Assembly (NCBI GenBank): GCA_963734575.1
Contig: CAVTHT010000009.1
Span: 62,001 to 126,000, forward strand
Length of the DNA stretch: 64,000 nt
Direction: 5' to 3'
Origin: CAIWHR01 sp963734575
GTDB lineage: Bacteria > Pseudomonadota > Gammaproteobacteria > Burkholderiales > Casimicrobiaceae
This document shows positions 22,859 through 31,693 of the stretch, in pieces (position 1 is the stretch's first letter; every line of letters starts with the position of its first letter). Under the pieces are notes generated by a model. That model searched no databases, was not told the DNA's origin, and was given only the letters and a program-made list of their open reading frames with translations. A program made the position numbers and the translations under genes.

Positions 22859-23335
22859 TTACCCGGCCGGGTCGCTTCCGAGGAACGCCGCGACATGGGC
22901 GTGCCGCCGCATCTCGTCGAGTGCGTCGGCGTCCGGCAGCTCGGGCCGGTCGCGCTCCGCGTCCACCATGCAGAGGAACCCCAGCGGCGCGTTGGCCGCG
23001 GCGCGGAACTGGTGCCACGTTCGCGGCGGGACCGTCACCAGATCGAACGCGGCGACGCGGTGCACCTCCGTGCCGACGAGGCATTCGCCCATGCCGCGCA
23101 GGATCATCACGGCGTGCGTGTGCTCGTGCCGCTCGAGCGTCGAATGGCCGCCCGCGGCGATCTCGAAGTAGCGCAGCTCCGCGCGCATGTCGGCGCGCTT
23201 GAAGAGCGTCTGGCGCGTGATGTCGCGATACGGCGCCGCGCCTTCGCTCTTGTAGTCGAGGAGCGGCACGTCCTCCCAGCGGAAGCTCGCCGCGCCGGGA
23301 TCGAAGCGACGCACAGGGGAATCGTCGTCAGCCAT
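22859..23335 (-). CDS. Cupin-domain protein coupled to a RuBisCO-like protein
   Basis: 158-residue single cupin. The metal-binding motif 1 reads HSTLERHEHTHAVMILRG (His, His, Glu-type ligands) and motif 2 PPRTWHQFRA. Its ATG lies inside the 3' end of the RuBisCO-like gene (8-base overlap), so the two are very probably translated together and may act on related compounds, for example as an isomerase or lyase. Last gene of the minus-strand catabolic operon. Intact; reaction unknown. Confidence 0.82.
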   Translation of the reverse strand: MADDDSPVRRFDPGAASFRWEDVPLLDYKSEGAAPYRDITRQTLFKRADMRAELRYFEIAAGGHSTLERHEHTHAVMILRGMGECLVGTEVHRVAAFDLVTVPPRTWHQFRAAANAPLGFLCMVDAERDRPELPDADALDEMRRHAHVAAFLGSDPAG

Positions 23336-24447
23336 CGGGCATCTCCTCGTGCGCGCACGGCGCGGCGACCGCCTCGACGAAGGCGCGGCAACGTTCGGCG
23401 AGCGCGTCAGCCGCAAGGAGCAGGCTGCCGCCGATGAGGAACATCGCATCGTCGCCGTAGAGCTCGCGCATGCCGTGCACGCGCTCGACGGTCATGCCGC
23501 CGGCGGGTACCGGCAGCGTCGCCGCGAGACCATGCCAGTCGCCCGCGCGCGGCGTCGGCGATGGCCACGCACTCCGCGAGTGCGTAGCTGAACCGTCCGC
23601 CCGCGTGCGGGAAGATCGTCGCGTCGGCGCCGAAGAGGCGAAAGAGCTTGCCGAGCAGCAGCGCCGGCGCGATGCGCGCGGCACCCGCCAGTGCCGGATG
23701 CGCGATGAGCACCACGCCGGCGTCGCGCGCGAGCGCGGCCAGGTTCGATGCGCCGCCGATCATGGGCGCCACGAGCGCTGCGCGCACGCCACAGGCGCGC
23801 GCCATGTCGAGCTGGCGGCGCATGTCGTCGAGGCTGCCGGTGATGCTCGGCGCGTACAGCGCGCGCGACCCCGCCGCATTGGCTTCTGCCACGGCGCGCT
23901 GACAGGCGGGCACCCGCTCCGCGAACGGCGCCGCGCGCTGGTCGGCGAGGCCGTGATCGTCCTTGATGACGTCGATGCCTGCGCGCGCGAAGGTGCCCGC
24001 CAGCGCGGCGAGCGCCGTTGCCGGCAACCCTTGCGGCTTCAGCGCCGCGCACGACAGCGGGCGGCCGCGCACGCCGGTGAGATCGCGCAAGCCCGCGATC
24101 CCGAAGCGCGGGCCACCGAACGCCGCCGCGAGGCTGACGCCGATCGAGGCATCGACCAGCGTGACATCGTGCTGCAGCGACGTGTTGCCGAAGAGCATGT
24201 TGAGGAGCTGGCCGGCGTCGTCGCCGACCGTCTCCACGGCGAGCGCGATGTCGACGTCGAAATCGCGCTCATCGCGCTGACGGATGTCCTGCACCACGCC
24301 CATGACTTCGTCGCGCACGCGGCGATCCGTGACGGCCGCGGCCGGAAGCTCGACGCTCTGCTCCAGCGCGATGGCGTGCGCACGCGCCTCGATGTCCGCA
24401 GGCGGGCAGCGCACCCGGTAGGTTGCGATGAAGCGCTCGGAGCTCAT
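23328..24447 (-). CDS. RuBisCO-like protein, form IV (one frameshift)
   Basis: RuBisCO large-chain superfamily member, about 372 residues, shorter than true RuBisCO. N-terminal domain begins SSERFIATYRV; the barrel shows ALKPQG (K137, equivalent to the catalytic Lys175, with the second lysine replaced by Q139), DVIKDDHGLADQ (K162-D163-D164-H165, where RuBisCO has K-D-D-E) and a C-terminal PVPAGGMTVERVHGM. The loop-6 lysine motif is not recognisable. It therefore cannot be a normal CO2-fixing RuBisCO. Known relatives with this motif style include enolases, isomerases and sugar-acid-phosphate decarboxylases such as those of the apionate pathways, but no partner kinase is seen here. One extra base near 23540. 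Confidence 0.88.
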
Positions 24448-24573
24448 GACGCGGCCGAGTGTACCTCGCGCCGCCGACTTCTCAGGCGGACGAGCTCGTC
24501 GCGGCCGGAGTGCCCGACGGCGCAGCGAGCGCCCGGGTCCTCGATGACGCCGTCACGCGCGAGTGCGTCGATC

Positions 24574-25781
24574 TCACGCGTCATTGTAGGCGTACTCGCG
24601 CAACAGCTCGCGCGTGTGCTCGCCGAGCAGCGGCGCCGGGCGCGTCGACCGCGGTGGGCGTGCGCGGAAAAATGAATCGGGCAACCGAGCGCCTTGGTCG
24701 GTCCGGCGGCAGGGTGCACCAGATCGACGACCATGCCGCGAGCGAGCGTCTGCGGATGGGTCAGCGCCTCGCCGATCGAATGCACGGGTCCCGCTGGAAC
24801 GCCGGCCGCGTCGAACGCGGCGATCCACTCCGCCTTCGTCCGCGTGCCGAGCACCGCGTTCATGGCCTCGCTCAGGACATCCAGGTGCTGCATGCGCGCC
24901 GAGTTGGTCGCGAAGCGCGGGTCGTCGCGCCACTCGGGATGGCCGAGCACGTCGGCGATGCGCTCCCAGTTCGCCTGGTTGGCGCCGCCGATGTTGATCC
25001 AGCCGTCACTCGCATGGAACGCCTGGTAGGGCGCGGTCAGGAGATGGGCCGATCCGGTCGGTCCGGGCGACTGCCCGTTCGCGAAAAAGATGGCCGCGTG
25101 CCAGTAGGTCTGCTGCAGCGCGGCTTCCATGAGCGACGTGTCGACCACCTGTCCTTCGCCCGTCTTCAGCTTGTGCGCATAGGCCGCGAGGATGCCCACC
25201 GCCGCGAGAATGCCGGCGTTGATGTCGGCAACCGAGTTGCCGTCCTTGACGGGCGGCCGGCCCGGCTCGCCCGTGATCGACATCAGGCCCGCGAAACCCT
25301 GGGCGATGAGATCGAAACCGCCCTTGTCGCCATAGGGGCCGTCGCGGCCGTAGCCGGAGACCGCGCAATAGATGAGGCCGGGATTGTGCTGCACGAGGAC
25401 GTCGTAGCCCAAGCCCATCTTCTCGAGCGTCCCGCGGCGATAGTTCTCGGTGACGACATCGGCGTCCTTCACCATGCGCAGCAGGACCTCGCGGCCGCGC
25501 GGATCCTTGAGGTTGAGTGCGATGCCGCGCTTGTTGCGATTGAGGATCAGGAACGGCGCGGACACGCCGTTGATGCGCGGCTCGCGGTAGCCGCGCGAGT
25601 CGTCGCCGCCCGGCAGCTTCTCCACCTTGACGACGTCGGCGCCCATGTCGGCGAGCAGCATGCCGCACGTGGGTCCCGCCATGATCTGCGCGAGCTCGAG
25701 CACGCGCATGCCCGCGAGCGGTCCGCTTGAACTTTGTGTCCCCGCGCTCGCGGGTGCCCCGGTCGGCGTGGATGCGCTCAT
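24574..25781 (-). CDS. CaiB/BaiF class III CoA transferase (frameshifted near C-terminus)
   Basis: Family III CoA transferase moving CoA between carboxylic acids. Of about 401 residues, the first 360 are intact: RVLELAQIMAGPTCGMLLADMGADV at the N-terminus, VKVEKLPGGDD with the region bearing the catalytic Asp downstream (DTSLMEAALQQTYW), and NRNKRGIALNLKD. Near 24660-24690 the frame changes, best explained by two extra bases after PIHFS and after VDAP; the end then reads LLGEHTRELLREY, the usual C-terminus. ATG 25781 overlaps the upstream enoyl-CoA hydratase by four bases. It probably activates the operon substrate as a CoA thioester. Confidence 0.9.
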
Positions 25782-26557
25782 CGCCCCACGAACCCGGGCT
25801 TCTGCTTCGCGAGGAACGCTGCGTAGCCGATGCGGAAGTCCTCCGTGTCGAAGCAGTCGAAGCACTCGTCGTACTCGGCGTCCGACAGCGGGCGGCCTTC
25901 GGCGAGCCGTCGCGCGAACTTCTTGTGCCACCGCGCCACGAGCGGTGCGCCCTCGGCGATGCGCTGCGCGGTCGCCTGCGCCTCCGCGGCGACGTCGGCG
26001 TCGGGCACGACGCGCGTCACGAGGCGTTTTTCCTTCGCCTCGGCGGCATCGAAGATGCGGCCTTCGAGCAGGATCTCGAGCGCGACGTCGGGGCCGCACA
26101 GGCGCACGAGCGGCGCCATCTCCGGATACGCCATCACGAGGCCGAGGTTCTTGATCGGCGCGCCGAAGCGGCTCGATTCACCGCAGATGCGGATGTCGCA
26201 CAGCGCTGCGATCTCGAGCCCGCCGCCGACGCAGATGCCGTGGATCTGCGCCACCAGCGGATGCCGGCACGCGGCGAGGGCGCGCGCCGTCGCGTGCATC
26301 GTGCGCCCGTAATCGATCGCCTGCGCCTTGTTGGAACGCTGGGTGGGGAACTCGCTGATGTCGTTGCCCGGCGAGAACGCTTTCTCCCCTGCGCCGCGCA
26401 GGACGATGCAGCGCAGCTCGTCGTCGGCCGACAGGGCCTCGACGGTGCTGCCGAGCTCGCCCCACATCGAGCGCGTGAGCGCATTGAGCTTCGCGGGGCG
26501 GTTCAGGGTCACGGTCGCGATGCGGCCGTCGCGCGCGACCTGGATCAGTTCCGACAT
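25778..26557 (-). CDS. Enoyl-CoA hydratase/isomerase family protein
   Basis: Crotonase-fold enzyme, 259 residues, intact. Seen: N-terminal IATVTLNRPAKLNAL, oxyanion-hole segments FSPGNDISEF and HGICVGGGLEIAALCDIRI, and NLGLVMAYPEMAPLV. The first usual glutamate of hydratases is not obvious, so isomerase, lyase or hydrolase chemistry is possible. Ten bases separate it from dctM upstream, and it overlaps the CoA transferase by four bases, placing it firmly in the operon. Confidence 0.9.
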   Translation of the reverse strand: MSELIQVARDGRIATVTLNRPAKLNALTRSMWGELGSTVEALSADDELRCIVLRGAGEKAFSPGNDISEFPTQRSNKAQAIDYGRTMHATARALAACRHPLVAQIHGICVGGGLEIAALCDIRICGESSRFGAPIKNLGLVMAYPEMAPLVRLCGPDVALEILLEGRIFDAAEAKEKRLVTRVVPDADVAAEAQATAQRIAEGAPLVARWHKKFARRLAEGRPLSDAEYDECFDCFDTEDFRIGYAAFLAKQKPGFVGR

Positions 26558-26567
26558 GGCTGCCTTG

Positions 26568-27855
26568 CTAGCGATAGAAGAGCTGCACGAGACCGAGTCC
26601 GGTGATCGGCACGTAGGTCACGAGCAGGAGCACGGCGACGAGCACGGCGATGAAGTACACGTTGACCCGCGTCACCGCCCAGATCGACTCCTTGGCGATC
26701 GCGCTCGCGACCATCAGCACGCTCGCCACCGGCGGCGTCTGCTGCCCGATGCCCAGATTCACGGTGACGATGAGTCCGAAGTGCACGGGATCGATGCCGA
26801 CGGTCTTCACGAGCGGCATCACGACCGGAACGACGAGGATGATCGCCGCCGCCGAATGCAGGAACATGCCGAGCAGCAGGAACAGCACGTTGAGGAGCGC
26901 CAGCACCAGCCACTTGTTCTGCGTCATCTCCGCGACGGCCTTCGCCAGCGCCTGCGGCGCCTGCACCTCGGAGAGATACGTGCCGAGCAGCGCGCTGGTC
27001 GCGACCAGCAGCATGACGACCGCGGTCTGGATGCCGCCCTCCAGCACCGCCTGGCGCAGGTGTGCGAGATTGAGCTCGCGATAGATGACGAGGCCCACGA
27101 AAAGGGCCGCGACGACCGCGAGTGCCGCCCCTTCGGTCGCGGTCACGACGCCGCCGAAGATCCCGCCGAGGATGATGATGGGCAGCAGGAAGGCCCAGAA
27201 CGCTTCGCGCGCCGTGGTGGCGACCCGACCCCACGAGAAGGCGGCCTCGCGCGGCAGGTTGTAGCGGCGGGCGAGCATGTACGCCATGCGCCATCAGGCC
27301 GAACCCGCCGATGACGCCCGGGACGATGCCGGCGACGAAGAGCTGCACCACCGACGTCTCCGCCATCACCGCATAGAGGATCATCGGGATCGACGGCGGG
27401 ATGATGACGGCAAGCGTTGCCGCCGAGGACATGACCGCCGCGGCGAGCGGGGCCGGATAGCCTTTGCTCTTCATGCCCGGGATCAGGATCGACCCGAGCG
27501 CCGCAACGTCGGCCACCGCGGATCCGGAGATCTCGGCGAAGAAGAGCGACGCACCGATCGACACGTGCGCGAGGCCGCCGCGGATCCAGCCGAAGAGCGA
27601 TGCGGCGAACGCGATCAGCCGGCGCGAGATCCCCGACGCGTTCATGATCGCGCCGGCGAGGATGAAGAGCGGGATGGCGAGCAGCGGGAAGCTCGTCGCG
27701 CCGTTGTAGGTGACGACCGCGAGGTTCGGCAGGATGCCGAGGCCGTGGCTCGCCACCATGGCGACGAGTGCCACGATCCCGAGCGCCACCGCGATCGGCA
27801 CGTTGACGAGGACCAGCGCGAGCACCGCGCCGAAGAGGCCGAGCATGATGCCCAT
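26568..27855 (-). CDS. dctM: TRAP transporter large permease DctM-like (one frameshift)
   Basis: Large membrane subunit of a DctPQM tripartite transporter, about 428 residues and roughly 12 transmembrane helices. The N-terminus MGIMLGLFGAVLAL, the ISGSAVADVAALGSILIP segment and IIPPSIPMILYAV match the DctM signature. Near 27290 one extra base shifts the frame (GFGLMA then MAYMLARRYN). Downstream of dctQ with an 8-base gap. Works with the small permease and the DctP receptor to import an organic acid. Confidence 0.9.
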
Positions 27856-27863
27856 CGAAGGTC

Positions 27864-28431
27864 CTAGTGCAGGCCGTCGGCGAGCGCGATGCCACCGCCG
27901 CCGCCTTGCGCGGGCGGCCGCGTCGCAACCACGAGATCGACGAGGTGGGTCAGTTCGGCGATGACGATGAGCGCCGACGAGATCGGGAATCACCGACTGC
28001 ACGACGTTCATCGGGATCGGCACGCTGACGAGCGTGTCGCCGGCCAGGATCGGCATGATCCAGATCCCGACGCCGCCGAGCAGCAGGAAGAACGTGATGA
28101 CGAGAATCTGCGCCAGGATGTTGGTGCGCCGGCGCAGCTTCCAGGGCATCTTCTCGACGAGCTCGGGGCAGCCGATGTGCGCGCGCTTCACCGACGCCAG
28201 CGCCGAGCCGTAGAACGTGAGCCAGGCGAGCAGCACCGACGCGAGCTCGTCGTACCAGATGAGCGATGCGCCGACGGCGCGGAACACCACGCCGATGGTC
28301 ACCTCGAGGAAGAGGATGACCATCAGCGCGCCCACGACCCACTCGAGGAGCCGACCGTAGCTCTGGCGAAAGCGCTGCATCGCGCCCGCCAGTGCCGACG
28401 CCGGCACCGGCTGCGTATCGGGCAAAGCCAC
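27864..28431 (-). CDS. dctQ: TRAP transporter small permease DctQ-like (one frameshift)
   Basis: Small four-helix membrane subunit, about 188 residues. Typical segments: VVGALMVILFLEVTIGVVFR, WYDELASVLLAWLTFYGSA, ILAQILVITFFLLLGG. Near 27990 one extra C breaks the frame; the corrected end reads LADGLH. Start taken as GTG 28431, one base after the dctP stop. The frame as written runs on into dctM, which wrongly suggests a DctQ-DctM fusion. Confidence 0.84.
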
Positions 28432-28432
28432 G

Positions 28433-29422
28433 CTATTTCCCGAGCGCCACGGCGCGGTCGATGAGCTCCTTCGCCCCCGGCACTTCCTTGCCGAACTCTT
28501 CGTAGATCGGCGCGCTCGCCTTGATGAACGCATCCTTGTCGACGTCGTTCACCTGCATGCCGGCCTGCTTCAGCTTGCCGAGGAGCTCGCTGTCGTCCTT
28601 GGCGGCGGTCTCGTAGACGAAGGCCTGCGTTTCCTTGGCGGTGTCCTCGAGGATCTTGCGCACGTCCGCGGGCAGCGTGTTCCAGTGCCGCGTGCCGACG
28701 ACCACGTACGCCGGGGTGTACACGTGGCCGGATAGCGACAGGTACTTCTGCACTTCCTGCAGCTTGGCCGAGTAGATCTGCGTGAACGGGTTCTCCTCCC
28801 CGTCCATCACGCCGGTCTGCAGCGCCGTGAAGAGCTCGGAGAACTTCATCGGGCTCGGGTTGGCGCCGTAGGCCTGGAACATCTTCACGCGCCATTTGCC
28901 TTCGGGCACGCGCAGCTTGATGCCCTGCAGGTCGGCCGGCACCTTGATCGGGCGCTTGTTGTTGGTGATGTGCCGCACGCCGTTCTCCCACAGTGCCAGC
29001 ACGCGCAGGCCCTTCTTCTCCGCCTCGGGCTCGAGCTTCGGCCAGAAGATCTCCTTCTCGATCTTCGCCATGTGCGCACGGTCCTTGACGATGTAGGGCA
29101 TGTCGAACATGCCGAAGAGATCGACCTCCGAGCTCATGACCGTCGACGGCACGGCGATGTCGAGCGTGCCGAGCTTGAGCTTCTGCACCATCTCCTTGTC
29201 GCCGCCGAGCTGGCTCGAGCCGAACACGGTGACCTTGGCCTTGTTGCCCAGCTTCGCGTTGGCGCGGCGGGCGAATTCATCCGAGGCCTTCTGGAAGATC
29301 GAGCCCGGTTCGCCCACGTGACCCAGCTTGATCTCGACTTGCGCCCAGGCGGGAGCAGCGAGCACGAGCGCAGCGGCGCCAAGCAGCGCGCGGCGCAGGA
29401 AGGCGCGGCGGAATGTCGTCAT
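28433..29422 (-). CDS. dctP: TRAP transporter substrate-binding protein DctP-like
   Basis: Periplasmic receptor, 329 residues, intact. Signal peptide ends at APAWAQ; the mature protein begins VEIKLGHVGEPGS. The family signature around GIKLRVPEGKWRVKMFQAYG contains the arginine that usually pairs with the ligand carboxylate, followed by NPSPMKFSELFTALQTGVMDGEENP. A strong AGGAGGAG site precedes the ATG. The ligand is therefore likely an organic acid. First of the dctPQM trio, 89 bases downstream of the aminotransferase. Confidence 0.93.
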   Translation of the reverse strand: MTTFRRAFLRRALLGAAALVLAAPAWAQVEIKLGHVGEPGSIFQKASDEFARRANAKLGNKAKVTVFGSSQLGGDKEMVQKLKLGTLDIAVPSTVMSSEVDLFGMFDMPYIVKDRAHMAKIEKEIFWPKLEPEAEKKGLRVLALWENGVRHITNNKRPIKVPADLQGIKLRVPEGKWRVKMFQAYGANPSPMKFSELFTALQTGVMDGEENPFTQIYSAKLQEVQKYLSLSGHVYTPAYVVVGTRHWNTLPADVRKILEDTAKETQAFVYETAAKDDSELLGKLKQAGMQVNDVDKDAFIKASAPIYEEFGKEVPGAKELIDRAVALGK

Positions 29423-29511
29423 GTGAAGCTCCTCCTAACAGGATGTCCGTTCATGTGGAGCACGGCGCACGGTCGGACTGCGCGCGCCGCGGTGTCGCGT
29501 ACGGTGCGGCT

Positions 29512-30718
29512 TCAGGCGGCCTGTGCGAGCGCCGCTGCGGGCTTGCCCGCGAGGTAATCCAGCGCCGCCTGCACCCCGCCCTTGCGATGCGGGACGCCGG
29601 CCGCGGCGAGACCCATCTCGACGCCCGACAGCGCGCCGCACAGCATGAGGTCGTTGAACCAGCCGAGATGCCCGATGCGGAACACCTTGCCGGACACCTT
29701 GCCGAGCCCCTGGCCGAGCGACATGTCGAAGCGCTCGAGCACGACCTTGCGGAACTGGTCGGCGCTGTGGCCTTCGGGCATCACCACGGCCGTCAGCGCC
29801 GGGCTGTATTCCGCCGGATCGAGCGGCAGGAGCTCGAGCCCCCACGCGTGCACCGCGCGCCGCGTGGCTTCGCCGAAGCGCTGGTGCCTTGCAAACACGT
29901 TGTCGAGCCCTTCCTCGAACAGCATGGCGATGGCTTCGTTGAGGCCGTAGAGCAGGTTCGTGGCAGGAGTGTAGGGGAAGAAGCCGGTCGCGTTGAGCGC
30001 CAGCATCTCGTTCCAGTCCCAGTACGCGCGCGGCATGCGCGCCGTCTTCGATGCCGCGAGCGCCTTCGCGCTGATGGCGTTGAAGGAGAGCCCCGGCGGC
30101 AGCATCAGCCCCTTCTGCGACCCGGCGATCGACACGTCCACGCGCCATTCGTCGTGACGGTAGTCGAGCGAGCCGAGCGAGGAGATGGTGTCGACCATGA
30201 AGAGCGCCGGATGTCCGGCGCGGTCGATCGCCTCGCGCGCCGCGGCAACGCGGCTCGCCACACCGGTGGACGTCTCGTTGTGCACGACGCAGACGGCCTT
30301 GATCGCGTGCTGGCCGTCGGCGCGCAGGCGCGCTTCGATCTCGCCGGGGTTCGCGCCGTGGCGCCAGTCGCCCGGAATGAAATCCACCACGAGGCCCATG
30401 CGCTCGGCGAGCTTGCGCCACAGCGTCGCGAACTGGCCGGTCTCGGCCATGAGGACGCGATCGCCCGGCGAGAGCGTGTTGACGAGGGCGGCTTCCCACG
30501 CTCCGGTGCCCGACGCGGGATAGATGACCACGTCGCCCTGGGTCTTGAACACGCGCTTCATGCCGGCGAGCACCGACTTGCCGAGCACCGCGAATTCCGG
30601 CCCGCGATGGTCGATGGTGGCCTGGTCGATCGCGCGCAAGCACCCGGTCGGGAACGTTGGTCGGCCCCGGGATCTGCAGAAAGTGGCGCCCCGACGGGCG
30701 GCGATCGAGAGGAATCAT
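29512..30718 (-). CDS. Class V aminotransferase, alanine/serine-glyoxylate type (one frameshift)
   Basis: PLP enzyme of the AGT/SGAT/PhnW group, about 401 residues. Seen: N-terminal FLQIPGPTNVPDRVL, VIYPASGTGAWEAAL, the aspartate in FMVDTISSLGSLDYRHDEW, and the PLP lysine in SIAGSQKGLMLPPGL. One extra base near 30645 separates the first 30 residues from the rest. First gene of the minus operon, 206 bases from the divergent GntR gene with two dyads between. Likely supplies or consumes glyoxylate-like keto acids; the exact amino donor is unknown. Confidence 0.9.
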
Positions 30719-30762
30719 GGAAGGGGCCTCGGACGATTGGAACGCAGCGGAGCTGCGGCGCT

Positions 30763-30774
30763 CTGGTATACCAG
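30763..30774. promoter_or_regulatory. Putative GntR operator 1, perfect dyad
   Basis: CTGGTATACCAG is a perfect 12-base palindrome 45 bases upstream of the aminotransferase start. GntR-family regulators typically bind short GT..AC dyads; the core GGTATACC is repeated at 30908-30915. Inferred target of the adjacent regulator. Confidence 0.6.
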
Positions 30775-30834
30775 CACATCGTACCGGCGAACGGCCCGAT
30801 GCCGCAACCCGTGCGCCGGCGTGGATCGACTGCG

Positions 30835-30840
30835 TATAAT
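30835..30840 (+). promoter_or_regulatory. Putative -10 box of the GntR gene
   Basis: TATAAT 84 bases before the GntR start, between the two GGTATACC dyads. No strong -35 match. If used, operator 2 lies downstream in the leader, compatible with repression. Confidence 0.4.
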
Positions 30841-30907
30841 TCTTGCAGATCAACCAGTAGCCGCCGCGTCGCGCCTTAAATCGCGCCACTGCGCGCTTCG
30901 CTCCGGC

Positions 30908-30915
30908 GGTATACC
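30908..30915. promoter_or_regulatory. Putative GntR operator 2
   Basis: GGTATACC, the same core as the 12-base dyad at 30763-30774, sits eight bases before the GntR ATG. This suggests autoregulation by blocking transcription or initiation. Confidence 0.55.
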
Positions 30916-30923
30916 AACCAGCG

Positions 30924-31670
30924 ATGACAGTGCTCAGGGACACCCCCGCGGCAACGCCGGACGCGCTCGTCGCGGCCTCCGGGACCGCATCCGTCGCCTC
31001 GGTGGCGGATGGCACCACGCTGCCTGCGCGCATGGCCGAACGGCTGCGCGAGCTCATCACCGAAGGCGAGCTCTCCCCGGGCGCGCGGCTCAACGAGCGC
31101 GCCCTGTGCGAGCGGCTCGGCTCGTCGCGCACGCCGCTGCGCGAAGCGTTCCGGCTGCTCGCTGCCGAGGGCCTCGTGGTGCTGCGCCCGAACCGCGGCG
31201 CGGAAGTCGTCACGCTGTCGGAGTCCGACATCGCGGAGAGCTTCGAGGTGATGAGCGGCCTCGAAGCGCTCTCGGGCGAGCTCGCGTGCCGGCACGTCAC
31301 CGGCGAGGAGGTCGCCGAGATCCGCGCCCTCACCTTCGAGATGCTCGCCTGCCACGCCCGGCGCGATCTCTCCAACTATTACCGCATCAATCGCGCCATC
31401 CACGAGCGCATCGTGCGCGCCGCGCGCAATCGCGTGCTGGCGCAGATGTACGAACGCGTCAACACGCCGCTGCAGAACATGCGCTTCCGCTCCAACTTCG
31501 ACCAGGACAAGTGGAATCGCGCGGCGCGCGATCACGCCGACATGGTCGAAGCGCTGGAAGCGCGCGACGGCGCGCGACTCGCCGCGATCCTGCGCGCGCA
31601 CATCGCGGACAAGGGCCACGTCGTGCTCGAAGGCAGGCAGGCTCTGCGCGCTCGTCACGCGGCCGACTGA
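30924..31670 (+). CDS. GntR family transcriptional regulator with FCD domain
   Basis: 248 residues, intact. The winged helix-turn-helix (about residues 35-100) shows LRELITEGELSPGARLNERAL and SRTPLREAFRLLAAEGLV; the all-helical FCD ligand/metal domain follows, with RINRAIHERIV and a late DHADMVEAL segment whose histidines usually bind metal. FCD regulators respond to organic acids. Its divergent position suggests it controls both arms of the catabolic island through the GGTATACC sites. The dehydrogenase starts 23 bases after its stop. Confidence 0.92.
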   Translation: MTVLRDTPAATPDALVAASGTASVASVADGTTLPARMAERLRELITEGELSPGARLNERALCERLGSSRTPLREAFRLLAAEGLVVLRPNRGAEVVTLSESDIAESFEVMSGLEALSGELACRHVTGEEVAEIRALTFEMLACHARRDLSNYYRINRAIHERIVRAARNRVLAQMYERVNTPLQNMRFRSNFDQDKWNRAARDHADMVEALEARDGARLAAILRAHIADKGHVVLEGRQALRARHAAD

Positions 31671-31693
31671 GCGTTGCCGCGCGCACGCGATCC

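Noticed and set aside
23328..24447. Functional CO2-fixing RuBisCO
   Set aside because: Short length and loss of key residues (Q139, H165, no loop-6 lysine), with no small subunit or phosphoribulokinase nearby.
26545..28533. Apparent DctQ-DctM fusion
   Set aside because: Removing one extra C near 27990 restores the DctQ stop at 27864, and DctM has a good start at 27855.
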